Below the pieces are notes generated by a model. That model searched no databases. It saw nothing but the letters and a program-made list of their open reading frames with translations, and was not told where the DNA came from. Below, piece after piece: positions 9,517 through 19,499 of a stretch of DNA of 64,000 nt. The stretch is from Phycisphaerae bacterium (lineage in GTDB: Bacteria > Planctomycetota > Phycisphaerae > Sedimentisphaerales > Anaerobacaceae): positions 1 through 64,000 of the forward strand of contig JAUVVQ010000009.1 in the NCBI GenBank assembly GCA_030604525.1, written 5' to 3'. The position numbers were made by a program, and so were the translations under genes. Numbering within the stretch: position 1 is the first letter of the stretch; each line of letters opens with the position of its first letter.

Positions 9517-9900
9517 CTGTAAAACCCTTATTTGCCCGTTCAACCACTATCTGCCCGTAGAGGATTTTCCCGTACCAACAAACAGCAGATTTTATTATTT
9601 ATTAAAAATCCGTCTCAAACTGCTTGAATACTTGCGTCCAATTACATTTTTATCGGCCTAATGTAAAAGACGCTTAAGGATGAAGGAAAAATGTTTTCGC
9701 TCGCTATTATTCGTACTATCAGGTGTTATTCAGGGGTTAGAATCTGCCAATTTGGCACAATCAGCTTTTTAGTCGTTTGATATAAGTCTTTTTCACATAT
9801 AGTGTTATATTTTATTTTGCTTCGGGCACACGTTTTGCGGAGAATTTATAAGTGTTCTTGGAAATCAAGCAAAAAGCTATTTTCTATAAAGAGGTAAGAT
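9517..9900. other. Divergent intergenic region, clpB / GH57
   Basis: 384 bp between two divergent genes, so it holds both promoters. A weak candidate for clpB is TTGATA at 9777-9782 with TATAGT at 9798-9803 (15 bp spacer). I see no CIRCE element (GAGTGCTAA-type inverted repeat) and no convincing sigma-32 site. AAAGAGGTAAG just before 9901 is the clpB ribosome binding site. Confidence 0.4.
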
Positions 9901-12486
9901 ATGAAATTTGATAAATTTACGCTGAAAGCCCAGGAGTCCCTTGCAACAGCACAGCAAATTGCGATGGCTAAATCAAATACAGTTCTTTCACCGCTTCACT
10001 TATTAAAAGCGATATTGGAGGATGAACAGGGTATTGCCAGCATGGTTTTAAAGAAGATAGGCGCTAATGTTTCTCAAATCAAGGAGATGGTGGAAAGCGA
10101 AACAGGAAAACTGCCCCAAGGCAACAAGAGCAGCGATATGCTCATTCCTGAACCGGGTTTAAATCAGATTGTATTAGACGCCCAAAATCGAGCTGATGCT
10201 ATGGGAGATGAATATCTTAGCGTAGAACATCTTTTGATTTCGCTGGCTTCGGTGGACAGTGACGCCAAACAAATTCTTGAGTTAAATTCCATCACGCCGG
10301 AACAGATTGAAAAGGCTTTGAAAGATATTCGGGGCGGCGAGAAAGTTACCGACCAGAATCCGGAAGATAAATATCGGGCTTTGGAGCGTTACGGTATAGA
10401 CCTGCTTGCTATGGCTCAAAAAGGAAAACTTGACCCGGTGATAGGCAGGGACGAAGAAATACGTCGATGTATGCAGGTATTAAACCGTCGGACTAAAAAT
10501 AATCCCGTATTGATTGGTGAGCCGGGAGTAGGTAAAACCGCAATTGTCGAAGGGCTCGCACAGAGGATAATGGCAGGTGATGTCCCGGCAGGATTAAAAA
10601 ATAAAAGGATAATCGCTTTGGATATGGGTTCTCTTTTAGCAGGGACCAAGTTCAGAGGAGAATTTGAAGAAAGATTCAAAGCGGTGTTGAAGGAGATAGT
10701 CAAATCCGAAGGGCAAATAATCCTTTTCATCGACGAATTGCATACGGTGGTTGGAGCAGGTAAGGCCGAAGGAGCAATTGATGCAGGTAATCTTTTGAAG
10801 CCCTCCCTGGCAAGAGGCGAACTTCGCTGTATTGGTGCCACTACGATAGATGAATACAGAAAACATATTGAAAAAGATGCGGCACTTGAGAGACGTTTTC
10901 AACCTGTGATGATAGAGCAGCCGAGCGTGGAAGAGACAATAGCTATTCTGCGTGGTTTGAAAAACCGTTATGATATGCATCATGGTGTCAGGATAACAGA
11001 TTCGGCTCTTGTCGCCGCTGCAACGCTCTCCAACCGTTATATAACAGATAGATTCCTGCCTGATAAGGCGATAGATTTAGTCGATGAGTCAGCATCTAAA
11101 CTTCGGTTAGAAAATGATTCGCTTCCTGCGGAACTCGACGATATCCGCAGAAAGATAGTGCAGTTTCAGATTGAATGTGAGGCGCTGAAAAATGAAAGTG
11201 ACAAAGCCAGTGCGGAACAATTAAAAAAGACTGAGAAAAAATTAAAGGAACTCAAGGGAAAGGATAAAGAGTTAACATCACAATGGGAAAGTGAAAAGTC
11301 GGATATCGACCAGATAAAACAGCTCAAAGAAAAAATCGAACAGGCCCAGCACGAATTCCAGGACTCGCAACGAAAAGGAGAACTCGAGACGGCAGCTCGT
11401 CTAAAGTACGGTACAATAACAGAGTTGGAAAAGGAACTTGAAGAAAAAGAGTCGGAGCTAAGCAAAACTGACAAAGGCAAGATAATTCAAAACGAAGTAA
11501 CACAAGAGCATATCGCTGAGGTTGTTTCCAAATGGACCAGGATACCGGTTTCAAGACTGTTGAGCGGAGAGCGTGCGAGATTAATGAAGATGGAGAAAGC
11601 TATACGAAATCAAGTAGTGGGACAGGATGAGGCGGTCTCAGCACTGAGCAATGCGGTAAGGCGTAATCGAGCCGGGCTGGGCGACCCTAACCGCCCGATA
11701 GGTACGTTCTTGTTTTTAGGTCCTACCGGTGTGGGTAAAACAGAATTATCGAAGGCGCTTGCAGAGTTTTTGTTTAGCGATATCAATGCGATGGTACGGA
11801 TAGATATGAGTGAATTTATGGAGCCGCACAGTATCGCCAGATTGATTGGCTCTCCCCCCGGTTATGTCGGCTATGAAGAAGGCGGCAGACTTACCGAGCA
11901 AATCAGGCGGAGACCTTATTCAGTAATTCTACTGGATGAGATAGAGAAGGCGCATCCTGATGTTTTCAACATATTACTTCAGGTATTCGATGACGGCCGA
12001 CTCACAGACGGGAAAGGCAGAACGGTCGATTTTAAAAACACGGTAATTATTATGACCAGTAACATCGCCAGCCAGCAAATACAAAAACTCAGTGAAGAAT
12101 CCGGAGCAGACTGGGAAATTGAAGCTCACGTGAAAGACACGCTGAAGCAATATTTCAAGCCGGAGTTCTTAAACCGTATTGATGAGACGATTGTATTCCA
12201 TACTTTAAGCAAGGAAGATTTGAAAAAGATAGTGGATATCCAATTAAATTACCTTTCAGAACGACTGGCAGGACGTAATATAACAGTTGAATATACGGAT
12301 AACGTTCGCGATAAGCTTATGGAGGAAGGTTATGATACGGTTTTTGGGGCTCGTCCTCTGAAACGGGTAATACAACAGCGTATCGAGAACCCGCTGGCTA
12401 CAGAATTATTAGCCGGCAAATTTGCCGACGGAGATAAGCTGAAGATTGATGCCGGCACCCACAACTTTACTTTCGAAAAAACTTAA
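9901..12486 (+). CDS. clpB: ATP-dependent disaggregase ClpB
   Basis: 861 residues, normal for ClpB. Domain order: N-terminal Clp repeat domain (1-150), first AAA+ module with Walker [10 protein letters not shown] near residue 206 and Walker [10 protein letters not shown], a long coiled-coil middle domain (about 410-525, very rich in Lys and Glu), and a second AAA+ module with GPTGVGKTE near residue 607, the pore loop [14 protein letters not shown] and [16 protein letters not shown]. The hexamer rescues aggregated proteins together with DnaK. The middle domain separates it from ClpA and ClpC. Start follows AGAGGTAAG. It stands alone and converges on hisF. No heat-shock operator was recognised upstream. 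Confidence 0.97.
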   Translation: MKFDKFTLKAQESLATAQQIAMAKSNTVLSPLHLLKAILEDEQGIASMVLKKIGANVSQIKEMVESETGKLPQGNKSSDMLIPEPGLNQIVLDAQNRADAMGDEYLSVEHLLISLASVDSDAKQILELNSITPEQIEKALKDIRGGEKVTDQNPEDKYRALERYGIDLLAMAQKGKLDPVIGRDEEIRRCMQVLNRRTKNNPVLIGEPGVGKTAIVEGLAQRIMAGDVPAGLKNKRIIALDMGSLLAGTKFRGEFEERFKAVLKEIVKSEGQIILFIDELHTVVGAGKAEGAIDAGNLLKPSLARGELRCIGATTIDEYRKHIEKDAALERRFQPVMIEQPSVEETIAILRGLKNRYDMHHGVRITDSALVAAATLSNRYITDRFLPDKAIDLVDESASKLRLENDSLPAELDDIRRKIVQFQIECEALKNESDKASAEQLKKTEKKLKELKGKDKELTSQWESEKSDIDQIKQLKEKIEQAQHEFQDSQRKGELETAARLKYGTITELEKELEEKESELSKTDKGKIIQNEVTQEHIAEVVSKWTRIPVSRLLSGERARLMKMEKAIRNQVVGQDEAVSALSNAVRRNRAGLGDPNRPIGTFLFLGPTGVGKTELSKALAEFLFSDINAMVRIDMSEFMEPHSIARLIGSPPGYVGYEEGGRLTEQIRRRPYSVILLDEIEKAHPDVFNILLQVFDDGRLTDGKGRTVDFKNTVIIMTSNIASQQIQKLSEESGADWEIEAHVKDTLKQYFKPEFLNRIDETIVFHTLSKEDLKKIVDIQLNYLSERLAGRNITVEYTDNVRDKLMEEGYDTVFGARPLKRVIQQRIENPLATELLAGKFADGDKLKIDAGTHNFTFEKT

Positions 12487-12522
12487 ATGAAAGCCGCAGC
12501 GATTCCCAAGTACCTCTCGGCA

Positions 12523-13287
12523 TCACAAATTAACCGGGACACCTCGTTCTTTTAGATACTTCTTCATCTGCTTTATAGTGTAGTTCTGGAAGTGCGTGAT
12601 AGAGGCCATCAGGACGGCATCGGCATTGCCTTTGACGATTGCATCGTATAAATGCTCAAGCGTTCCCGCCCCGCCGGAAGCGATTACCGGGATATTTACG
12701 GCATCTGTAACAGCTCTATTCAGCTCATTGTCATAACCTTCTTTCGTCCCGTCGGCATCCATACTGGTCAGCAGGATTTCGCCTGCGCCGAGCTGTTCAG
12801 CTTTTTTTGCCCATTCGACTACGTCTATGTCGGTAGGTTCTGAGCCGGCTTTGATACAAACATTCCACTTATTGTTTATTTTTATAGAACGACGCGCATC
12901 AATTGCCAGAACAACGCACTGATTTCCGAAGCGTTTTGCAGCTTCGCTTAGCAGTTGAGGATTTTTGACAGCGGCAGTGTTCACCGATATTTTTTCGGCT
13001 CCGCTTCTTAAAAGCTGGTCGAAATGTTCAATTGTCTGCACCCCCCCACCGACGGTAAAAGGAATAAAAACATTCTCAGCAACTCTTTGGACAAGCTCAA
13101 CGATCGTTTTCCGGGACCGGATTGTAGCAGTGATATCAAGGAAAACCAGTTCATCTGCGCCCTGGTCGCTGTATCCTGCACCGAGTTCGACGGGGTCACC
13201 GGCGTCACGGAGGTTGAGAAAATTTATTCCCTTTACGACACGATTATCTTTCACGTCCAGACAGGGAATGATTCTTTTAGCAAGCAT
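12523..13287 (-). CDS. hisF: Imidazole glycerol phosphate synthase cyclase subunit
   Basis: 254 residues, full length. It opens [20 protein letters not shown], with the catalytic Asp at residue 11, and carries the second catalytic Asp in VVLAIDARR (about 130). Phosphate-binding motifs TVGGGVQ and [10 protein letters not shown] are intact. The (beta-alpha)8 barrel takes ammonia from HisH and PRFAR to give imidazole glycerol phosphate and AICAR. It begins two bases after the hisH stop, so the pair is co-translated. No other his genes are in the window. HisH/HisF pairs apart from the his operon sometimes serve sugar amidation, but no such partner is adjacent, so histidine synthesis is the default call. 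Confidence 0.96.
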   Translation of the reverse strand: MLAKRIIPCLDVKDNRVVKGINFLNLRDAGDPVELGAGYSDQGADELVFLDITATIRSRKTIVELVQRVAENVFIPFTVGGGVQTIEHFDQLLRSGAEKISVNTAAVKNPQLLSEAAKRFGNQCVVLAIDARRSIKINNKWNVCIKAGSEPTDIDVVEWAKKAEQLGAGEILLTSMDADGTKEGYDNELNRAVTDAVNIPVIASGGAGTLEHLYDAIVKGNADAVLMASITHFQNYTIKQMKKYLKERGVPVNL

Positions 13288-13289
13288 TA

Positions 13290-13898
13290 TTAAAATCCCC
13301 TTTCAGCTATACGGGCGAAATTTCCCAAAACCTTCAACCCCTGTTTGCCACTTTTTTCCGGATGGAACTGTGTGCCGAATATGTTTTTTTTCTGCACAGC
13401 CGCCGCTAAATTGAAACCATAATCTGTATAGGCGATTTCAGCTTCTTTATCGGTTATATCGGCATAGTAAGAGTGGGCGAAATAAAAGTACCTGCCGTTT
13501 TCGAAGTTGTTAAAGAGCTGCATATTTTCCGGAAATTGAACTAAATTCCATCCCATATGTGGAACAATTTTCTTTTTCGGCAAAGAGATAACACTGCCGG
13601 CAATCAAAGCAAGTCCTTTGTGTCTGCCGTGTTCGCAGCTTTCTTCAAAAAGCAGCTGGAAACCCACACAGATTCCAAGCAATGGTTTCCCGTTTTCTGC
13701 ATTTTCTTTGACAACCTTGGCGGTATCACCCAGGGCGTTTACAGCATACCCATAAGCGGCAACACCCGGCAAGACCAGGCCGGAGGCACGTTCAATATCC
13801 TTTATGCTGTTACTTAGTTTTACCTGGCAGCCGATATGCCTGAAAGCATTGCAAACGCTTTTTACGTTTCCTATGTCATAGTCTATGACTACTATCAT
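13290..13898 (-). CDS. hisH: Imidazole glycerol phosphate synthase glutaminase subunit
   Basis: 202 residues from the ATG at 13898 ([15 protein letters not shown]), which fits the family N-terminus; a TTG at 13913 would add five residues. The class I glutamine amidotransferase triad is visible: nucleophile Cys in [13 protein letters not shown], and the His and Glu in [11 protein letters not shown]. It hydrolyses glutamine and channels ammonia to HisF, which follows after two bases. Both act in the cytoplasm as a heterodimer. The upstream region to nagB (about 260 bp) is divergent and should hold the promoter. Confidence 0.95.
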   Translation of the reverse strand: MIVVIDYDIGNVKSVCNAFRHIGCQVKLSNSIKDIERASGLVLPGVAAYGYAVNALGDTAKVVKENAENGKPLLGICVGFQLLFEESCEHGRHKGLALIAGSVISLPKKKIVPHMGWNLVQFPENMQLFNNFENGRYFYFAHSYYADITDKEAEIAYTDYGFNLAAAVQKKNIFGTQFHPEKSGKQGLKVLGNFARIAERGF

Positions 13899-14159
13899 AA
13901 CCCACTCTTGCAATAAGATAGTGTTTTTAGTTTCATAAGATATTTAATACTATATACTACAGAGCTTATTATGACAATAGAATGGAGTTGCCAATTGTCA
14001 TAGTTTTTTCTATAATGCCCGGCAACACCTGAGGTTGAAAGAGATGCAGATATGAGTTATTGCCGGATTTCGGGACGAAAGTTGCGATTGGCTTTGTATA
14101 TCAATATTGAGTGTTGTGCAATGAAGATTTAAGGAAACTAATTAAAAGGAGCAAAAGCA

Positions 14160-14951
14160 ATGGAAATAATTATTACGCCCGATTATGAGCAGATGAGCAA
14201 GACTTCCGCACAGATAATCGCCAGGGAAATCAGAAAACAGCATGATTTAGTTCTGGGTCTGGCAACCGGCGATACGCCGGTGGGAACATACAAAGAACTT
14301 GCGAAAACGCATAAAGAGGAAGGTTTGGATTTCTCGAAGGTTACGGCGTTTAATCTGGATGAATATGTCGGTCTGGCTCCACTACACGAAAACAGTTACA
14401 ACTTTTTTATGGAGGAAAATCTGTTCAAAGACATCAACGTAAACCCTGAAAATGTTTACGTGCCTCAGGGAAATACTAACGACCCGGAGGAATTCAGCCA
14501 GTGGTATGAGAAAAAGATTAAAGAAGCAGGGGGCTTAGACCTTCAGGTGCTGGGTATAGGTGGTGACGGACATATCGGGTTCAATGAGCCGGGTTCATCT
14601 TTTGCCAGCAGGACCAGGGTCAAGGCGCTGGAAAAACAGACTATCGAAGACAACTCCCGGTTTTTCGAAAAAGAAGAGGACGTTCCGAGATTCGCTATCA
14701 CTATGGGCATAGGGACAATACTGGAGGCGAAAAAGATTCTCCTGATTGCGAACGGAGAGAACAAGGCAAATGTATGTGCACAATTCATCGAAGGGCCTGT
14801 CAGCAGTCAGATAACCGCATCTGCGCTTCAACTGCATAGTTATGTTACGGTGGTGCTGGACGAAGCGGCGGCATCAAAACTCAAGAGAAAGGACTATTAT
14901 AACTGGGTTCGTGACAACAAGCATCTGGTTCAGAAAAAGGTCGGACGCTGA
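14160..14951 (+). CDS. nagB: Glucosamine-6-phosphate deaminase
   Basis: 263 residues. It converts glucosamine-6-phosphate to fructose-6-phosphate and ammonia. Family motifs are clear: LGLATGDTPVGTYKEL near the N-terminus, FNLDEYVGL with the catalytic Asp, and GIGGDGHIGFNEPGSSF with the Asp/His/Glu set of the active site. The start follows AAAGGAG. It is followed by a mobile palindromic repeat, a DUF4954 gene and glmS, which runs the opposite reaction direction, so the locus controls flux between glycolysis and amino-sugars. There is no nagA nearby. Nothing is broken. Confidence 0.96.
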   Translation: MEIIITPDYEQMSKTSAQIIAREIRKQHDLVLGLATGDTPVGTYKELAKTHKEEGLDFSKVTAFNLDEYVGLAPLHENSYNFFMEENLFKDINVNPENVYVPQGNTNDPEEFSQWYEKKIKEAGGLDLQVLGIGGDGHIGFNEPGSSFASRTRVKALEKQTIEDNSRFFEKEEDVPRFAITMGIGTILEAKKILLIANGENKANVCAQFIEGPVSSQITASALQLHSYVTVVLDEAAASKLKRKDYYNWVRDNKHLVQKKVGR

Positions 14952-14979
14952 TTTAGTGTGTGTAAAAGACGCTGCCGAC

Positions 14980-15114
14980 AGTAACTAATATCTGTTGCAG
15001 AAAGCCAAAATCGGCGATGTCACCCCTGTGAAAACAGGGGGCTACGACGAAAAAACTGGATTCCCGCTTACGCGGGAATGACAGAATGTTGTTTCCGCAA
15101 CAGGAAGTAACTAA
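14980..15114. mobile_element. MITE-like palindromic element with 9 bp target duplication
   Basis: A 117 bp segment (14989-15105) is flanked by exact direct repeats AGTAACTAA at 14980-14988 and 15106-15114, as left by a transposition. Its ends are imperfect inverted repeats: CTGTTGCAGAAA on the left and TTTCCGCAACAG on the right (one mismatch). Inside are two hairpins: CCCCTGT-GAAA-ACAGGGG (15024-15041 approximately) and ATTCCCGC-TTAC-GCGGGAAT (15060-15079). No ORF fits. A second copy lies at 57071-57182 on the other strand. It is probably moved in trans by a transposase elsewhere in the genome. Confidence 0.72.
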
Positions 15115-15275
15115 ATAAACGTTGAACTCTCAAAGATATCAATACAGCGGTGTTTTCTTAAAAACGAAACTTTTTGCTCCAAGGCCATCAAGGTTGTTTA
15201 GTTAGTGGTTTAAAACCGGCCGCTGGATGATTTACCCTGGTGGCTAATAGCTACTATTCACAGGAGGTATTTGAA

Positions 15276-17273
15276 ATGGCATCGGATATTCGCCCGTTAA
15301 CTAAAAATGAGATATCTCAGTTACAAAACCAGGGATGCAGTTCATCAGACTGGAAGAACATCAAGGTCGCTGACCGTTTCAACCCTGAAAGAATCAAATC
15401 CGTACATTTCTCAGGCAATGTTGAAATAGGTGAGCTTGAGAAAACGATAACTTTTTATGGCGGCCTGAGAAAACCATCGGGCATAATCGGTGCTGCAATC
15501 CATAACTGCAAAATTGGAAACAACGTATATATTAGCAATGTCAGCAATTACATAGCCAATTATACAATCGAGGATGATGTAGTTATAGACAATGTTGACC
15601 TGGTGGCGGTTGATGGGGAAAGCGGGTTCGGCAACGGCACTGAAGTCAGCGTTTTAAACGAAGGCGGCGGCAGAGAGATACCCATCTACGACCATTTAAC
15701 TGCGCAGATTGCTTACATCTTGGCTCTTTACCGTCACCGCAGGAAAACGATTGAGAATATTCGGAAGATGATTTCCCAATACGTTAGTTCCGTCACATCT
15801 TCTCAGGGACTTATATCATCCGGTGCGCAGATTTCCAACTCCGGCACTCTTAAAAATGTAAAGGTCGGCTCTTGTGCGGTGATTGAAGGAGCAGCGAGAC
15901 TGGAAAATGGAACAATAAACAGTTGCTCTGAAGCTCCGACGTATATTGGCCAGGCAGTTGTAGCTGAGGATTTTATCATTTGCTCAGGTGCACAAGTTAC
16001 CGACGCTGCGATATTATCTAAATGTTTTGTGGGTCAGGCCACGGTTTTAGGCAGACAGTTTTCAGCAGAGAACTCGACGTTTTTTGCCAATTGCGAAGCA
16101 TTTCACGGCGAGGCATGCTCGCTTTTTGCCGGACCTTACAGTGTTACGCATCACAAATCGACACTTCTTATCGCCGTTATGTGCTCTTTTTACAACGCAG
16201 GAAGCGGAACAAATCAAAGTAACCATATGTACAAGTTAGGACCGGTTCACCAGGGAGTTCTTGAAAGGGGTTCCAAGACCGGCTCGTATTCCTACTTGCT
16301 CTGGCCTGCCCGCCTCGGCGCCTTTTCCACCGTCATCGGCAAGCATTATGCAAGATTTGATACGTCTGGATTACCTTTTTCTCAAGTTTTGGAATCAGAA
16401 GGCAAAAGCGTAGTTGTCCCGGCGGTGAACCTCGGAACTGTTGGAACAGTCAGGGATGCAGATAAATGGCCCAAACGCGACAAACGCAAAGACCCACAAA
16501 AAATGGACTTGATAAATTTCAAGTCATTAGCCCTCAATCCTTTCACCGTCCAGAAGATGTTCGCCAGCCGGCAGATACTGTTAAATCTTCAGGCCAATTT
16601 TGACAAAGAATCCAATTATGTAAACTACGGAGAGCTTTATTTAGATAGAAAAAATTTACAGAAAGGTATTGAACTTTATCAAATGGGCATTGATAAATAT
16701 CTTGGCGATTGCCTCATCGAACGGTTAAACAATAATTCTGTTGAAAATCTTAAGCAGCTAAGAGCTGTTTTAGCTTCGGATACCAATCCGGAGGAAGCAG
16801 GCTGGGTTGATATGTTCGGGTTACTTGCTCCCGAGCAGACGGTGGAGGAAATTCTAAAATCAGTTGAAGAAGAAACTTTAAAGACAGTTGAACAAATAGA
16901 GCGAAAATTCCAGGATGTTTACGAGAGGTATCCTGAATATGAATGGGCATGGGTGGTGAAACAGATTGAAAGGATTTTAGCAAAAAACATCGAGAAGGCA
17001 ACCGGCAAAGATATAACCGGGCTGATAGCCCGATGGAAAAAGGCAACAGAGACGCTCAATGGTTTGATTTTGAAAGATGCTGAGAAAGAATTTGCGGCCT
17101 CTTCGATGACCGGCTACGGCCTTGACGGAGATGAGAAGAGAAAAGAAGCTGACTTCCGTATGGTAAGAGGCAGCTATGAGGAGAACAGTTTCGTCCGCAG
17201 CATTAAGAACGATACGGTTGAGAAAGGGGAAATAGCCGATAAGCTGTCAGCAAAAATAGCCGGATGTGATTAG
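15276..17273 (+). CDS. DUF4954 family protein, left-handed beta-helix
   Basis: 665 residues from the ATG at 15276, which follows AGGAGGT by seven bases; a further upstream start at 15240 has no such support. Residues about 45-400 show hexapeptide-like repeats (for instance GNNVYISNVSNYIANYTIEDDVVIDNV and GSCAVIEGAARLENGTI split into coils), as in nucleotidyltransferase-associated beta-helices. The C-terminal third is helical and charged. The family is DUF4954, common in Bacteroidota and PVC bacteria, with no proved reaction; a link to UDP-sugar metabolism is suggested by resemblance to the acyl/pyrophosphorylase helix and by its place between nagB and glmS. Cytosolic, no signal peptide. Confidence 0.8.
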   Translation: MASDIRPLTKNEISQLQNQGCSSSDWKNIKVADRFNPERIKSVHFSGNVEIGELEKTITFYGGLRKPSGIIGAAIHNCKIGNNVYISNVSNYIANYTIEDDVVIDNVDLVAVDGESGFGNGTEVSVLNEGGGREIPIYDHLTAQIAYILALYRHRRKTIENIRKMISQYVSSVTSSQGLISSGAQISNSGTLKNVKVGSCAVIEGAARLENGTINSCSEAPTYIGQAVVAEDFIICSGAQVTDAAILSKCFVGQATVLGRQFSAENSTFFANCEAFHGEACSLFAGPYSVTHHKSTLLIAVMCSFYNAGSGTNQSNHMYKLGPVHQGVLERGSKTGSYSYLLWPARLGAFSTVIGKHYARFDTSGLPFSQVLESEGKSVVVPAVNLGTVGTVRDADKWPKRDKRKDPQKMDLINFKSLALNPFTVQKMFASRQILLNLQANFDKESNYVNYGELYLDRKNLQKGIELYQMGIDKYLGDCLIERLNNNSVENLKQLRAVLASDTNPEEAGWVDMFGLLAPEQTVEEILKSVEEETLKTVEQIERKFQDVYERYPEYEWAWVVKQIERILAKNIEKATGKDITGLIARWKKATETLNGLILKDAEKEFAASSMTGYGLDGDEKRKEADFRMVRGSYEENSFVRSIKNDTVEKGEIADKLSAKIAGCD

Positions 17274-17602
17274 CACGGGACTGTAAATTATTTTTTTTTG
17301 ACCAGCTGGCTAATATCTTGTCCGCCGTCTGTTTATATGCGACAAAAACCACCAACAGATACTGCTGAAAAACCCGTTGAGCTCTACATCACACTTTGTA
17401 ACAACAAAACGTTGCAGGCGCTCTTGAGATTTCCTACGTTATAATCGATAACACCTACTCATAGTTTTTGCCTTGCCCTTCACAGGCAATGGCTTAAAAC
17501 AGCAGTTACCAAATACTATTCACGCCTCAAAAAAATTGGATTGTGAAAGGAGCTGGATTCGTTTACAATTGACAAAAATTTACCCAAGTGAAAGGGACTA
17601 AG
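17274..17602. other. Intergenic upstream of glmS, nothing clear
   Basis: 329 bp without a credible gene. I looked for the glmS ribozyme core (GCGCC and its pseudoknot partners near the start) and did not find it. TTATAAT near 17440 is a possible -10 box but lacks a well-spaced -35. AAAGGGA before 17603 is the ribosome binding site. Confidence 0.45.
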
Positions 17603-19474
17603 ATGTGCGGTATAGTAGGTTATTTAGGCCGGAAGGCCGCCCAGCCGATTTTAATCGAAGCTCTAAAGCGGCTGGAGTACCGGGGCTACGACTCAGCGGG
17701 TATTGCAACTTTAAGCGATGGGGTAATAAAGATTAAGAAAGAGCAGGGCAAAATCAGCAAACTGGAAGAGATTCTGGATGCCCCAAGCAATGACGAGAAG
17801 CTCGGCATAGCTCATACACGATGGGCCACCCACGGGAAGCCAAATCAGCTCAACGCTCATCCGCATTCAGACTGGACCGGCAAGATAGCAGTTGTTCACA
17901 ATGGTATTATCGAAAACCATGCGACACTTAAGACCTGGCTATCAAGTAAAGCAGTTGATTTTGTCAGTGAAACCGATACTGAAGTAATAGCCAATTTAAT
18001 CGGTTACTTTTACTCTGAAGTCAATAGCGGCAAAGACCATACACAGGCACCCCCGGACCAGAACAAGTTTGAATGGTCGGTTCAGCGAGCCCTGGCAGAG
18101 CTTCACGGAACTTACGGTCTGGCAATTTTGTGTGCGGATTTTCCTAAGATGCTCATCGGTGCGAAAAAAGGCAGCCCCTTGATTTTAGGCGTAGGTGAAG
18201 GTGAATACATCCTGGCATCGGATGCAGCGGCAATAGTAGAACATACACAGAAAGCGATATATCTTTCAAATAACGAGATGGTAACGATTACCCCGGACGG
18301 ATTTAATACCAAGACTATTGATAATGTTGCAGTAAGCAAAGAGCTGCATCAAATCGAATTTTCGCTGGAACAAATCGAGATAGGCGGCTTTGCCCATTAT
18401 ATGCTCAAGGAGATATTCGAGCAGCCGGAGGCGTTGAAGACCTGTATGGGAGGCAGGATTGACCGTCAGAACAACAGGATTAAGCTTGGGGGGTTAGCTT
18501 CATATTTGCGTGAATTAACGCGAACTAAACATCTTATTTTGACCGCCTGCGGGACAGCGTTCCACGCATCTCTTGTTGGTGAATTTTTATTTGAGCATTT
18601 AGCACGCATTCCAACAGAGACAGAATACGCCAGCGAATTCAGGTATCGCAATCCGATTATAGAGGACCAAACGGTGGTAATCTCGATAAGTCAATCGGGT
18701 GAGACGGCAGATACCCTTGCAGCGGCGGAGTATGCCAAAGAGCGAGGTGCCACAGTACTTGGGATAGTAAATGTCGTTGGTTCTTCTATTGCCCGCACGA
18801 CTGATGCAGGGATATACCTCCATGCTGGTCCCGAAATAGGTGTTGCCAGTACGAAAGCATTTACAGCACAATTGGCAGTATTAACGATGCTTGCAATAGA
18901 GCTTGGCAGAAGGAAAAACATAAGTGACACAGAAGCAGGCAGACTTATTGAAGAGCTTTCAGCTATACCGGAAAAGATCAGCCGGATTTTGAAACAGTCG
19001 GAACATATCAAGGAAATCGCTTCTGCCAATATAAAGAAAAACAACTGGTTGTTCTTAGGTCGGGGATTTAACTATCCGGTTGCATTAGAAGGAGCATTAA
19101 AGCTCAAGGAGATAAGCTATATACATGCAGAGGGACTGCCAGCAGCAGAGATGAAACATGGTCCTATTGCTTTGATATCAAATGGTACGCCGGCGGTTTT
19201 CATTGCGACTTTGGGACCTCAATATGATAAGATTTTGGGTAACATATCGGAGGTAAGAGCCCGGGGCGGAAAGATTATTGTTGTCGCCACAGAAGGCGAT
19301 GAGAGCATCAAGCAGTATGCAGACCACTTAATCACCATACCCGAAGCACCGGAGATGCTTCAACCGATGTTAACCGTCCTGCCATTGCAAATACTCGCTT
19401 ATCACGCAGCCGTACTTAGAGGCAAAGATGTAGATAAACCACGTAACTTAGCTAAAAGCGTTACGGTCGAGTAA
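17603..19474 (+). CDS. glmS: Glutamine-fructose-6-phosphate aminotransferase (isomerizing)
   Basis: 623 residues from the ATG at 17603, giving MCGIVGYLGRKAAQP so that Cys becomes the N-terminal nucleophile; a GTG at 17588 would bury it and is rejected. The glutaminase half has RRLEYRGYDSAGIA-type sequence (LEYRGYDSAGIA), THTRWATHGKPN-like AHTRWATHGKPNQLNAHPH and NGIIENH. Two SIS domains follow, with TACGTAFHAS, SQSGETADT, and the C-terminal KPRNLAKSVTVE. It makes glucosamine-6-phosphate for peptidoglycan or LPS. RBS AAAGGGA is well placed. It ends the nagB-DUF4954-glmS series; gaps of over 300 bp argue for separate promoters. No ribozyme control was found. Confidence 0.97.
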   Translation: MCGIVGYLGRKAAQPILIEALKRLEYRGYDSAGIATLSDGVIKIKKEQGKISKLEEILDAPSNDEKLGIAHTRWATHGKPNQLNAHPHSDWTGKIAVVHNGIIENHATLKTWLSSKAVDFVSETDTEVIANLIGYFYSEVNSGKDHTQAPPDQNKFEWSVQRALAELHGTYGLAILCADFPKMLIGAKKGSPLILGVGEGEYILASDAAAIVEHTQKAIYLSNNEMVTITPDGFNTKTIDNVAVSKELHQIEFSLEQIEIGGFAHYMLKEIFEQPEALKTCMGGRIDRQNNRIKLGGLASYLRELTRTKHLILTACGTAFHASLVGEFLFEHLARIPTETEYASEFRYRNPIIEDQTVVISISQSGETADTLAAAEYAKERGATVLGIVNVVGSSIARTTDAGIYLHAGPEIGVASTKAFTAQLAVLTMLAIELGRRKNISDTEAGRLIEELSAIPEKISRILKQSEHIKEIASANIKKNNWLFLGRGFNYPVALEGALKLKEISYIHAEGLPAAEMKHGPIALISNGTPAVFIATLGPQYDKILGNISEVRARGGKIIVVATEGDESIKQYADHLITIPEAPEMLQPMLTVLPLQILAYHAAVLRGKDVDKPRNLAKSVTVE

Positions 19475-19499
19475 TAGCAACCCCATAACGGATAAATCA

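Noticed and set aside
9517-9900. CIRCE or sigma-32 heat-shock site before clpB
   Set aside because: CTTGAA occurs near 9620 but its partner spacing is wrong; no GAGTGCTAA repeat exists.
17274-17602. glmS ribozyme
   Set aside because: The conserved core and cleavage-site sequence were not found.
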